This document shows, in pieces, positions 26,336 through 37,126 of a stretch of DNA of 44,822 nt. The translations under genes were made by a program, and so were the position numbers. Below the pieces are notes generated by a model that was not told the origin of the DNA, ran no database searches, and was given only the letters and a program-made list of their open reading frames with translations. This DNA is from Sphingopyxis sp. (lineage in GTDB: Bacteria > Pseudomonadota > Alphaproteobacteria > Sphingomonadales > Sphingomonadaceae). The number at the start of each line of letters is the position of its first letter. The stretch's first letter is position 1. The DNA lies in assembly GCA_016463225.1 (NCBI GenBank), contig JAEMRT010000027.1:1001-45822 (forward strand), written 5' to 3'.

Positions 26336-28492
26336 TCAAGGCCGATAGAAGCGCGCTCCGCTGGCCTTCAGCGCCGCCGGATCGAACAGCACGGGTTTCA
26401 GCTGGTGCCGCACAAACAACGGCGCCTGATCATTATAATGCGGGCTTTCAGGCCGCGTCGTCGCCGAACCGAAGGGCTGGATCGATTCGGAACGCACCCG
26501 GCCCTGCGCGTCCCAGGTCATGAACATGATGAAGCTGTCGCCGTGACGCACCTTCAGCCGCCCGTCGGGTTCGGCGTCCCACAGCGTCGAGGCGCGCACC
26601 GTGTCGTTGCCGCCGTCGAGCGGCAAGTCGATGCGGTAAGCGCCCTCGCCATGGCGCAGCCGCAGCACCGTGCCCAGCTTGGGATCGAGCCCGCCGAAAT
26701 GCTTCTGCAAATGCGCCACCGTCTCGGCCAGCACGGTGCGCGGATCGGGACCGGCGCGGCGCTGGTAATGGCTGCCGTTCGCGGGGCGCAGCACCATCAG
26801 CGCCAAGGCATCGCCCTTCCCCTTGCCATCAAGGTTCCAGTCCCAGCGGCGCAGCAAATTCTGCGCGTCGACCAGCGTCGGATCATCTTTGACGTTCAGC
26901 GCGAGCAGGCGATCGATCCACGCCTTGGCGTAGCCCGACTTCGCATAGGCGGTATCATATTTGATCGCCTTCAACCGCGCCTCATCGATCTGTCCAGATG
27001 CCTCGAACAGCTCGATCAGCCGCGTCGCGCGGTTGGTCATGTCATCCTCGACCCCGAGCAACGGCGAGAAAGCGGCGGCGTCGAGCTCATCGCCCGGTCC
27101 CGCGGCGACCCATGGGGTGTTGTTGGCGTTCATCACATAGCCCGAGCGCGGATTGACCAGCGCCGGGGCGCGGTCGAACGGCAGCGTCTGCGTCCACAGC
27201 GCCGCCGCCTTGTCGCCCGGCAGCACGCCGCGCCAGTTGAACCCGTCGGGCCGGTCGGGGAACATCGCATTATAGAACAGCCCGATATTGCCTTTCGCAT
27301 CGGCGTATATGAAATTGGTCGCGGGCACGCCCTGCCCCGCCATCGCGGCGCGCCATTCGGCGAAATCCTTCGCCTTGTTCAGCCGGTAATATTGGGTGAC
27401 CATCGCCGACTGATCGATCCCCGCGTAGCGGATCGCAAAGGCACCCTTGTCATTCTTCACCACAGGGCCATGGACCGACCGATAGGTGATGCGCGGCACC
27501 GGCAGCACGAAGGGGCCGAATTTCACCTTCAACCAGACGCGCTTTTGTTCCAGCGGCCGCCAGGCGCCGTCATAGCGATATTTCTCGCCGCTCTCGTCAA
27601 GCACCAGCTTGTACACGTCGATCAGGTCGGGGCGATTGACCGTGTTGGTCCAGCCAAGATATTTATTGTGGCCGAGGAAGGGATAGGGCGAGCCGGGGAA
27701 ATTAGCGCCGGCAAAGTCCCAGCCTTCTTCGCTATGCACGACCAGCTCGTACCAGGCGACGCCGCCGGTCCACGGCTGGTGCGAGTTCGATACCAGCCGC
27801 GTTGCGCCATCGGTCGAGCGCGCCGGCGCGACCGCCATGCCATTCGACCCGTTCGCGGCGGGATCGCTGCCCACCGGGGTGTCGGCGCGCGGGACGATCT
27901 TGCCCGTCGCGTCGAGCGCCGGGCCGCCCTCGCGGTGCATATCCTTGCCCTCGACCAGCTGGCCAAGCACCGAATCAAGCCCGAAAAAGAAGGGCGAGCG
28001 CAGCACGAAGCCCGCGACAACATCTTCGCCGGTCACCGGGAACAGCCCCGACAGGCGGACCTCGCCGGGATGCTGGTCAGCATAATGATTGAGCCCGGCG
28101 GCATAGGCGGTGAACAGCGCCTTCACATCGGTGGGCAAGCGCGGCCAGTCGCGCGCCGTCGTTGCGCGCACATCGAGCAGCGCCGCAGCATAGTCGACCT
28201 TCGCACCATCGGCGCCGAGCATCGCCCCGGCGCGCCCGCGCGTCATCGCCAGAACTTCCTGCAAGGTCGCGAAATCATCTTCGGCATGCGCAAAAGCCAC
28301 ACCATAAGCAACGTCGGCGTCGGTCTTGCCAAAGATATGCGGCACCCCGAACTTGTTGCGCGCGATGCGGACGTCTGTCGGCTTGAACGTCGGCGCTTCG
28401 GGCGCTTTGGCGGTCAACGGCTCCCACAACGCCAGCGAAGCGGCAGTGATGGCGACCAGCAGCAGAAACCCCAGCAAAATCCGTCGCAGCAT
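26336..28492 (-). CDS. Penicillin acylase family Ntn hydrolase (S45)
   Basis: This 718-residue protein has an N-terminal hydrophobic anchor or signal (about 5-22), an alpha part, then GSNGMAVAPARS where S216 is the expected autoprocessed nucleophile. Cleavage between G215 and S216 would yield alpha and beta chains. VSNSHQPWTGGVAWYELVVH and GHNKYLGWTNTVNRPDLIDVYKL are conserved beta-chain blocks. Family members hydrolyse amides such as beta-lactam side chains, acyl-homoserine lactones or cyclic peptides. The substrate here cannot be told. It sits 94 nt upstream of the M16 gene on the same strand and is divergent from the M17 gene. Confidence 0.94.
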   Translation of the reverse strand: MLRRILLGFLLLVAITAASLALWEPLTAKAPEAPTFKPTDVRIARNKFGVPHIFGKTDADVAYGVAFAHAEDDFATLQEVLAMTRGRAGAMLGADGAKVDYAAALLDVRATTARDWPRLPTDVKALFTAYAAGLNHYADQHPGEVRLSGLFPVTGEDVVAGFVLRSPFFFGLDSVLGQLVEGKDMHREGGPALDATGKIVPRADTPVGSDPAANGSNGMAVAPARSTDGATRLVSNSHQPWTGGVAWYELVVHSEEGWDFAGANFPGSPYPFLGHNKYLGWTNTVNRPDLIDVYKLVLDESGEKYRYDGAWRPLEQKRVWLKVKFGPFVLPVPRITYRSVHGPVVKNDKGAFAIRYAGIDQSAMVTQYYRLNKAKDFAEWRAAMAGQGVPATNFIYADAKGNIGLFYNAMFPDRPDGFNWRGVLPGDKAAALWTQTLPFDRAPALVNPRSGYVMNANNTPWVAAGPGDELDAAAFSPLLGVEDDMTNRATRLIELFEASGQIDEARLKAIKYDTAYAKSGYAKAWIDRLLALNVKDDPTLVDAQNLLRRWDWNLDGKGKGDALALMVLRPANGSHYQRRAGPDPRTVLAETVAHLQKHFGGLDPKLGTVLRLRHGEGAYRIDLPLDGGNDTVRASTLWDAEPDGRLKVRHGDSFIMFMTWDAQGRVRSESIQPFGSATTRPESPHYNDQAPLFVRHQLKPVLFDPAALKASGARFYRP

Positions 28493-28637
28493 TTCTGGTC
28501 CTCTTCATGCGCCCGATCCGCGACTGTCTGACCGCCATGTCGTCCGATGGCAAGCGGCTGTCGTTCGTCGAGCCGAATTTGCGATCGGCCGCCGCCCGGC
28601 TATGCACGGTCCCATAGTTTCAAACGGGGAATTTCAT

Positions 28638-30212
28638 ATGCATCACAAAAGCCTGCTGCTTGCCGCCTGCCTGTCGTTTGCCTTCGTTCCGCCCACCTTT
28701 GCCCAGACGGTAACGGGGTCAGGCGTCATCCCGTCGGCCGCCGCCAACAGCGCCGAGCGCACGATCGGCTTTGCCGCGAGCGCTGCTGCGAACGGCGCGC
28801 TCGTCATCGTGATGGCCGACGCGACGTTGCCGCCGCTCGATGGCGTCGCGATCGGCGCCGCCGAACGTCAGGCGGTGACCGCGGCGATTGCGGCGGCGAC
28901 TTTCGACGGCAAGGCGGGATCGACGCTGTCGCTGCGCGGGATCGGGGCCTATTCGCGCATCCTGCTCGTCGGGACCGGCACCACCCCGTCCTCGCTCGCC
29001 CTCGCTGAAGCGGGCGGCAAGGCGGCGCAGGAACTGAAAAGTGAAGCGCAGCCGGTGACGATTGCGGGCGCCTTCGGCGATGCTTCGACCGCCGACGTCG
29101 CTTATGGCTTCGCGCTCGGCCAATATCGCTTTGACCGTTACAAAACCGTCGACAAAAAGGCACCGCCGAGCGGCGCTGTCACCGTCGTGGGCGCCAATCC
29201 GGCGGCGGCTGAAGCGGCGTTCAATGGTCGCTGGAAACACCTAGTCGACGGCGTCCGCCTGTCACGCGACCTCGCCAACGAACCCGCGAACGTCATCTAC
29301 CCCGAAAGCTTCGTCGCCCGGGTGCGCGAAGCCTTTTCGGGCACCGCCGGGGTGAGCATCGAAGTGCTCGACGAAGCCGCGATGCGCAAGCTCGGCATGG
29401 GGACAATTGTCGGCGTCGGTCAGGGCAGCCCGCGCGGATCGCGGCTGATGCTCGTGCGCTATCGCGGCGCGAACGCCCCCGCGGCACCGATGGCCTTTGT
29501 TGGCAAGGGCATCACCTTCGATTCGGGCGGCATTTCGCTGAAACCCGGCGCGGGCATGTGGGACATGAAGGGCGACATGTCGGGCGCCGCCTCGGTCATG
29601 GGGGCGGTGCTGTCGCTCGCCAGGTCGCGCGCATCGGCGCATGTCGTCGGGGTCGCAGCGCTCGCCGAGAATATGCCCGACGGCAACGCCCAGCGCCCCG
29701 GCGACGTCACCCGCACGATGTCAGGCAAGACGATCGAGATGCTCAACAGCGACGCCGAAGGACGCCTCGTCCTCGCCGACGCCAATGAATATGTCGCGCA
29801 AGCATATAAGCCGCGCGCGATCGTCAATATCGCGACGCTGACCGGTGCGATCGTCGGTGCACTCGACGATCAATATGCCGGGCTGTTCGCGCGCGATGAG
29901 ACGCTGGCCGCCAACCTACTTGCCGCGGGGAAAGTCAGCGGCGAGGAATTGTGGCGGATGCCGCTCCACAAAAATTACGCCGAAAAGATCAAATCGGACA
30001 TCGCCGACATCCGCAACATCGCGCCCAGCCAAGGGCCGGGCGCCAGCATCGGCGCGCATGTCATCGGCTATTTCGTCGACGAGGCGACGCCATGGGCGCA
30101 TCTCGACATCGCCGGGGTGAACCAGGCCGACAAGGCTTCGTCGCTGGTCCCGAAGGGGATGAGTGGGTTCGGGGTACGGCTGCTGGATCAGCTGGCGCGC
30201 AGCGGGGAATAG
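28638..30212 (+). CDS. Leucyl aminopeptidase family (M17), exported form
   Basis: The 524-residue protein carries a Sec signal ([20 protein letters not shown], cleavage after FAQ) ahead of an M17 N-domain and a catalytic domain. Metal and catalytic residues are visible: K290 and D295 in [17 protein letters not shown]313 in [11 protein letters not shown], and D372/E374 in [12 protein letters not shown], where the usual Thr of NTDAEGRL is Ser. M17 enzymes are normally cytosolic hexamers, so an exported form is notable. The start at 28638 was chosen because it opens the signal peptide. It is divergent from the acylase gene and followed by palindromic repeat A copy 2. Confidence 0.94.
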   Translation: MHHKSLLLAACLSFAFVPPTFAQTVTGSGVIPSAAANSAERTIGFAASAAANGALVIVMADATLPPLDGVAIGAAERQAVTAAIAAATFDGKAGSTLSLRGIGAYSRILLVGTGTTPSSLALAEAGGKAAQELKSEAQPVTIAGAFGDASTADVAYGFALGQYRFDRYKTVDKKAPPSGAVTVVGANPAAAEAAFNGRWKHLVDGVRLSRDLANEPANVIYPESFVARVREAFSGTAGVSIEVLDEAAMRKLGMGTIVGVGQGSPRGSRLMLVRYRGANAPAAPMAFVGKGITFDSGGISLKPGAGMWDMKGDMSGAASVMGAVLSLARSRASAHVVGVAALAENMPDGNAQRPGDVTRTMSGKTIEMLNSDAEGRLVLADANEYVAQAYKPRAIVNIATLTGAIVGALDDQYAGLFARDETLAANLLAAGKVSGEELWRMPLHKNYAEKIKSDIADIRNIAPSQGPGASIGAHVIGYFVDEATPWAHLDIAGVNQADKASSLVPKGMSGFGVRLLDQLARSGE

Positions 30213-30224
30213 CGATCTCCAATC

Positions 30225-30304
30225 CCGTTCGTGTCGAGCGAAGTCGAGGCACCGCGAAGTCGGGCGCTGCCGATGGGCATCTCGACGTCGCTCGATGCGA
30301 ACGG
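30225..30304. repeat. Intergenic palindromic repeat, family A copy 2
   Basis: Arms at 30225-30248 and 30281-30304 are inverted copies of the same 24-bp sequence as copy 1 at 17558-17639, with a few differences. It starts 12 nt after the M17 stop and ends before the clpB promoter region. Confidence 0.85.
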
Positions 30305-30308
30305 GCAC

Positions 30309-30349
30309 TGGCAACAGCCCCTTGTGTTGCCAAATAGCAACACTATCTT
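30309..30349 (+). promoter_or_regulatory. Probable heat-shock promoter of clpB with nested inverted repeats
   Basis: CTTG (30321-30324) and CTATCTT (30343-30349) are 18 nt apart, which resembles sigma-32 promoters of alphaproteobacteria. The spacer is exactly the palindrome TGTTGC-CAAATA-GCAACA (30325-30342). TGTTGCCA also pairs with TGGCAACA at 30309-30316, so two exclusive hairpins or two operator half-site pairs are possible. Confidence 0.5.
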
Positions 30350-30375
30350 GCAGACAAGAAAGGGGCTTATCCTCC

Positions 30376-32955
<2,580 letters not shown>

Positions 32956-32975
32956 AGGTCTCAGGAGCGATTCGC

Positions 32976-34442
32976 GTGAATGAAGAGTGGGCGCGGCTCG
33001 ATGCCGCGGCAGGAAGGAGTATCGGGCTGGGGCGCTATGCCGACGCCGCGATCCTGCTGCGGCAAGCAACCGCGCTCCGGCCCGATCACGCCGACGGCTG
33101 GTTCAACCTCGGCTATGTACTGCGCCAGACGCGGGCCTATCCCGAAGCACTCTTAGCCTATGCCGAGGCGCTGCGCCGTAACATTGGCGGCCCCGAGGCA
33201 GTGCACGTCAACCGGGCCGCCATTCTGTCCGAACATATGGAACGGACCGACGAGGCCGCCGCCGAATTGCGCGCCGCGCTGGCGAAAAATCCTCGGTTCC
33301 TCCCCGCATGGCTCAACCTTGGCGGGCTGATGGAAGATGTCGGCAACGCCAAGGCGGCGGCCGATGCCTATGAGCAGGCGCTGCGCCTAGCTCCGGGCAA
33401 TGGCCAAGCCCGGGCACGGCTGGCGGCGATTCGCGTCCACAAGGGCGAGGCCGCTGCCGCGATCCGCGATCTCGAGCAACGGCTAGAGGTCGGCGCCGAC
33501 AGCCAGAACGATGCCGCCGAACTTCTCTTCGGCCTCGGCAACGCGCTCGATGCGGCTGGCCGCTACCCCGAAGCCTTCGCTGCCATCACCCGGGCAAATC
33601 GGCTCAACGCTGCGACGCGGCCCCCGTCACGACGCTATAGTCGCCCGGCCCAGGAACGCCTCGTCGACGATCTGATCGCGACCTTTCCGGAACGACCACA
33701 GGGTCCGTCTGCAGCCGATGGACCACAGATGCTGTTCATTTGCGGGATGTTCCGATCGGGATCGACGGTGATCGAACAATTGCTCGGTCGCCACCCGCTG
33801 GTCCAGATCGGCGGGGAACTCGAACTGATCCCGGCGCTGGTCCATGAGCGGTTGACGCCGTACCCCGCTACGCTGCGCGACCTGACTGCAACCGACTGCC
33901 GTGATCTGCGCGACGCCTATCTGCAAACTGTAACGACCAATTTTTCCGAAGCCCGGTATGTCACCGACAAGCGGCCCGACAATTTCCTGCATATCGGCCT
34001 GATCAAAACGCTTTTTCCATCCGCACGCATCATCTGTACCGAGCGGGCAGCGCTGGACAATATTCTGTCCGTCTATTTCCTCAATTTTGCCGAGACGATT
34101 ACCTACAGCGACCGGCTGGAGGATGCGGTTCACTATTTCGGTCAGCATCGCCGACTGATGGCGCATTGGCGTACCGTCTTTGGCGACGATATCCTGACCA
34201 TCTCCTATGATCAGCTGGTCCAGACGCCCGAACCGATCGTGACGGCGGCTTGGCACGCGCTGGGTTTGCCGCCGATCGATGCCGACGCAACACCGAACCG
34301 GGCGCCGCCGGTCATCCGCACGCCAAGCAACTGGAAAGCCCGATCGGCCTTGCATACGCAATCTTCGGGACGGTGGCACAATTATGCGACGGAGTTGGCG
34401 CCCGTCATTGCGCAACTGAAAGCCTTGGGCGCGATCGCGTAA
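32976..34442 (+). CDS. TPR-containing sulfotransferase family protein
   Basis: The 488-residue protein has about five TPR-like helical repeats at residues 10-215 (for example DGWFNLGYVLRQTRAYPEALLAYAEAL and AWLNLGGLMEDVGNAKAAADAYEQALRLAP). A sulfotransferase domain follows, with the 5'-phosphosulfate loop ICGMFRSGSTVIEQLLGRHP (257-273) and a second block YVTDKRPDNFLHIGLI. Such enzymes move sulfate from PAPS to hydroxyl or tyrosine groups. TPRs suggest a protein or peptide substrate. There is no signal peptide, so the reaction should be cytoplasmic. It starts 20 nt after the clpB stop, but the codon choice is less GC-extreme. It is convergent with the hydroxylase gene 42 nt away. Confidence 0.9.
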   Translation: MNEEWARLDAAAGRSIGLGRYADAAILLRQATALRPDHADGWFNLGYVLRQTRAYPEALLAYAEALRRNIGGPEAVHVNRAAILSEHMERTDEAAAELRAALAKNPRFLPAWLNLGGLMEDVGNAKAAADAYEQALRLAPGNGQARARLAAIRVHKGEAAAAIRDLEQRLEVGADSQNDAAELLFGLGNALDAAGRYPEAFAAITRANRLNAATRPPSRRYSRPAQERLVDDLIATFPERPQGPSAADGPQMLFICGMFRSGSTVIEQLLGRHPLVQIGGELELIPALVHERLTPYPATLRDLTATDCRDLRDAYLQTVTTNFSEARYVTDKRPDNFLHIGLIKTLFPSARIICTERAALDNILSVYFLNFAETITYSDRLEDAVHYFGQHRRLMAHWRTVFGDDILTISYDQLVQTPEPIVTAAWHALGLPPIDADATPNRAPPVIRTPSNWKARSALHTQSSGRWHNYATELAPVIAQLKALGAIA

Positions 34443-34484
34443 ATATGTCGAGGGATTGCGTAGTGACCGGCGGCCTTGTTTAGG

Positions 34485-35738
34485 TCAGGCGTCCTGGCTC
34501 GCAAAAAAATCGACAAGCGACGCCTGCTCCTGTGCGGACAGATGCGGGTTCCACACGTCGAAAATCAGGACCAACCGGTTGTGATCGCTGCGATTGATCG
34601 CTTCATGCTCGATGGTGTCATCAAAGGCGAACGCCTCACCCTCAACCCATTGTCTTGTTTCCCCGCCGACGCGAAACTCGCAGCCCGACGGTACCACCAG
34701 CGGCAAATGGACGATTGCGCGCGTGTTGGTGACCCCGGTGTGCGGCGGAATATGGGCGCCGGGCCGCAACATCGAAAAGAAAGCCGATGGCGCCTTGCCG
34801 GGCACGGGGGCCAGCGGCGCGCGCGCGAGCGCCGCAGCCGTCGCGGGGCAACGATCCAGCACGCGCTGGTTCGGGACGCCATATTCCCACAAGAAGCAGG
34901 CGGTCCAATCCAGCGATTGATCGAGCGGCGACCATTTGCTTTCCGGCGACCCCTCTTCCATCCGGACATAGGGGCGCAAGTCTTCGCCGCCGTGCTCGAT
35001 CAGCGCCAGCCCTTCGCGGCGAATGTCGTCCGTCGCGGCCTCCAGCTCGGCCAGCCAGGGAAACAGCCGCTTGTCGAAGAATTCGTCGGCGGGAAGAAAG
35101 GGATAATACAGCCCGTGGCATTCATTTCGATATGTCGTGCTGCGCCCCAAGACAATGTCCAGACAGCGGTTGAACCGGCGCATATCGGGGTCTGCCGCCC
35201 GATCGGCACCGAACAGGCCGTCGTATCGCGCGGTCAGTTTGCCGGCATGCGTCGCCATGAAAGCCTCACCCTGCCGGATGGCCTCGATGACCGGCGGCGG
35301 CGCATTGGCGATCTGACGACCAACCTGAATGACCGCGCCCCACGCCAAAACCGCATCACGTTCCTTGCCCGCGCGTTGTTCAAGTTCCGCCTTGCGAAGC
35401 AGCGCGGTAAACTGGAAGCGGTCGTTGGCCAGCGCCCGGTCGAGCGCAGCGCGCTCCCCGCTGACGTCATCCATCGCGCGCCGCGCCGTCGCGACGTTGA
35501 TCCACAAAATCGGCTCGCCGGGATCGAGCATCGCCGCTTGCGTGAACAGGTCTGATGCCTTGTCCCAGCTGCCGTCCTGCAGGTGGTGCATTCCGCGCGC
35601 GTTCAATAGCTGCGGATCCTTAGGCGCCAACGCCAGTGCCGCATCAAGATGGCGAAGCTCCGCATCGCGATCGCCGCGCCGCCGCGCGTCGGCGAATGCC
35701 GCGAGGTGCTGCTGGACTTTGGTGGATTGCTCTGTCAC
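34485..35738 (-). CDS. TPR-containing aspartyl/asparaginyl beta-hydroxylase
   Basis: This 417-residue protein has an N-terminal TPR region (about 5-140, DAELRHLDAALALAPKDPQLLNARG and so on). The C-terminal domain carries the AspH signature: H333 in IPPHTGVTNTRAIVHLPL, H378 in DDTIEHEAINRSDHNRLVLIFDVWNP and R388 for 2-oxoglutarate. As in eukaryotic AspH the carboxylate ligand is replaced by Gly in HTG, giving a two-histidine iron site. The reaction should be beta-hydroxylation of Asp or Asn side chains in a protein or peptide. It has no export signal. It is divergent from the next P-loop gene across only 59 bp, so the two probably share a regulatory region. Confidence 0.92.
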   Translation of the reverse strand: MTEQSTKVQQHLAAFADARRRGDRDAELRHLDAALALAPKDPQLLNARGMHHLQDGSWDKASDLFTQAAMLDPGEPILWINVATARRAMDDVSGERAALDRALANDRFQFTALLRKAELEQRAGKERDAVLAWGAVIQVGRQIANAPPPVIEAIRQGEAFMATHAGKLTARYDGLFGADRAADPDMRRFNRCLDIVLGRSTTYRNECHGLYYPFLPADEFFDKRLFPWLAELEAATDDIRREGLALIEHGGEDLRPYVRMEEGSPESKWSPLDQSLDWTACFLWEYGVPNQRVLDRCPATAAALARAPLAPVPGKAPSAFFSMLRPGAHIPPHTGVTNTRAIVHLPLVVPSGCEFRVGGETRQWVEGEAFAFDDTIEHEAINRSDHNRLVLIFDVWNPHLSAQEQASLVDFFASQDA

Positions 35739-35797
35739 CGTGCCGCCTAATCATAGGTTCAAATCGAGCGCAAGTGCGGCAAGGTTAGAGACGGATC

Positions 35798-36829
35798 ATG
35801 GCCGACAACATCCTGGCCAACCGGGCGGCGCTCGGCGCTGAATGGCTCGCGCACCGGTTTGACGAAACGACCGGAACGATCCGTTTTGTCGACTATGACC
35901 GGCAAATGCGCGGCGCCGTTCCGTTCCTGACCGACGATCATCTGCCGCCGCGGGCTTTCCGCTCGATGACCCGCGAAGCAGCGAGGGTGATCGGCCAGGT
36001 CGCGCCCGTCCACTTCATTTTTCACTCGGGATTTTGTTGCTCGACGCTCCTCACCGCATGCCTGGACAGGCCGGGGCTGGCAAGCGGGCTCAGCGAACCG
36101 ATGATATTGAACGATGTCGTCGGATGGCGGATGCGCGGTGCGAGTCCGGATTCGGTGATGTCGTTGCTGACCGATGCACTTCGTCTGCTCGCCCGACCGT
36201 TTCCAGGTGATCCTGCGGTCGTCATCAAGCCGTCCAATGTGGTCAATGGGCTCGCCGCGGCGATGCTCGCTGCCCAGCCGCAGGCCCGCGCGATCACGAT
36301 GCACGCGCCCTTGGACGATTTTCTTGTCTCGATCGCCAAAAAGGGCATCGATGGACGCCGCTGGGTTCGCGAACTGTTTGTAAAATTGCGCGCCGAGGGG
36401 CGCGTTCAATCGCTGGGTTTTACCGACCTCGATTTTCTGGGTCAGACCGATTTGCAAATCGCCGCCATGGCGTGGCTGGCGCAGCAATCCTTGTTTCAAA
36501 GCCTGATCTCGGGAGCGCCGGATCGCGTTCGCTCGCTTGATAGCACGACGTTTCTTGCGCAGCCGGACACGATATTGACCCAAGCCGCGGCCCACTTCGG
36601 GCTGCCGCTGGATTCGGATCAACTCGCGCAAATTCTTGCCGGTCCGCTGCAACGCAATTCAAAGGATGGTCGCCGGTTCACCGCGGCTGACCGAGCGGCT
36701 GATTATGACGGAAGCCGAACCGCTCACGCTGACGAGATCGGCAAGGTGGTGCTATGGACGCACGAAGTCGCGAGGTCGGTCGGATTGCCCGCGACGCTTG
36801 GAGCACCGCTGACACCGCACGAGGCTTAA
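35798..36829 (+). CDS. Sulfotransferase-like P-loop protein of unknown function
   Basis: The 343-residue protein contains HFIFHSGFCCSTLLTACLDRP (72-92), which looks like a 5'-phosphosulfate loop (the cysteines are unusual), and VVIKPSNVVNGLAAAML (141-157), resembling the 3'-phosphate region. QARAITMHAPLDDFLVSIAKKG could be the 3'-PSB helix. I place it tentatively among sulfotransferase-like P-loop proteins; it could instead bind another phosphate donor. No signal peptide or membrane helix is seen. Context with a TPR-sulfotransferase, an AspH-type hydroxylase and a TonB receptor suggests membership in one functional block. Confidence 0.65.
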   Translation: MADNILANRAALGAEWLAHRFDETTGTIRFVDYDRQMRGAVPFLTDDHLPPRAFRSMTREAARVIGQVAPVHFIFHSGFCCSTLLTACLDRPGLASGLSEPMILNDVVGWRMRGASPDSVMSLLTDALRLLARPFPGDPAVVIKPSNVVNGLAAAMLAAQPQARAITMHAPLDDFLVSIAKKGIDGRRWVRELFVKLRAEGRVQSLGFTDLDFLGQTDLQIAAMAWLAQQSLFQSLISGAPDRVRSLDSTTFLAQPDTILTQAAAHFGLPLDSDQLAQILAGPLQRNSKDGRRFTAADRAADYDGSRTAHADEIGKVVLWTHEVARSVGLPATLGAPLTPHEA

Positions 36830-37075
36830 GGTCAGAACTTACCGGCGCTTTCTTCAAGCGATTTTCCCCGAACTGACGCTAACTACAGCGCGCCTGTCGG
36901 GTCATGTCGAGCAGCGGACATAGTGGTCGCAGGTAGCCGCCTGTTTCGGCGAAGCGGAGTCCGGTCGGCGCTTCGATGAGCTCATCACGAACGGATTTTC
37001 GCAGAAATGCTGATTTTGTGCGTGCCGCTCGCGCGCGCCGCACCATCATTGCACGCTTTGCCAGCGCATAAACGA
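36830..37075. other. Intergenic stretch without a supported gene
   Basis: Between the P-loop gene and the receptor terminator I see no convincing reading frame. A 12-bp palindrome, GATGAGCTCATC, lies at 36975-36986 inside a string (36968-36994) that resembles one arm of the sphingomonad GTTCGTG-type palindromes, in degenerate form. Confidence 0.4.
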
Positions 37076-37105
37076 AAAGGGCGGGTCGCATGCGACCCGC
37101 CCTTT
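37076..37105 (-). terminator. Terminator of TonB receptor 2 (perfect 30-nt palindrome)
   Basis: AAAGGGCGGGTCGCA is followed at once by its reverse complement. On the minus strand it is followed by TCGTTT. It lies 21 nt past the receptor stop. As DNA it is also a perfect palindrome without spacer. Confidence 0.85.
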
Positions 37106-37126
37106 CCTGATTCAGCGCTGAAGCGA

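Noticed and set aside
26405..28531. Plus-strand open frame opposite the acylase gene
   Set aside because: It has no recognisable domain and follows the codon bias of the real minus-strand gene.
36879..37091. 70-codon minus-strand frame between the P-loop gene and receptor 2
   Set aside because: No ribosome site, overlaps the terminator palindrome, Arg-rich composition and no family.
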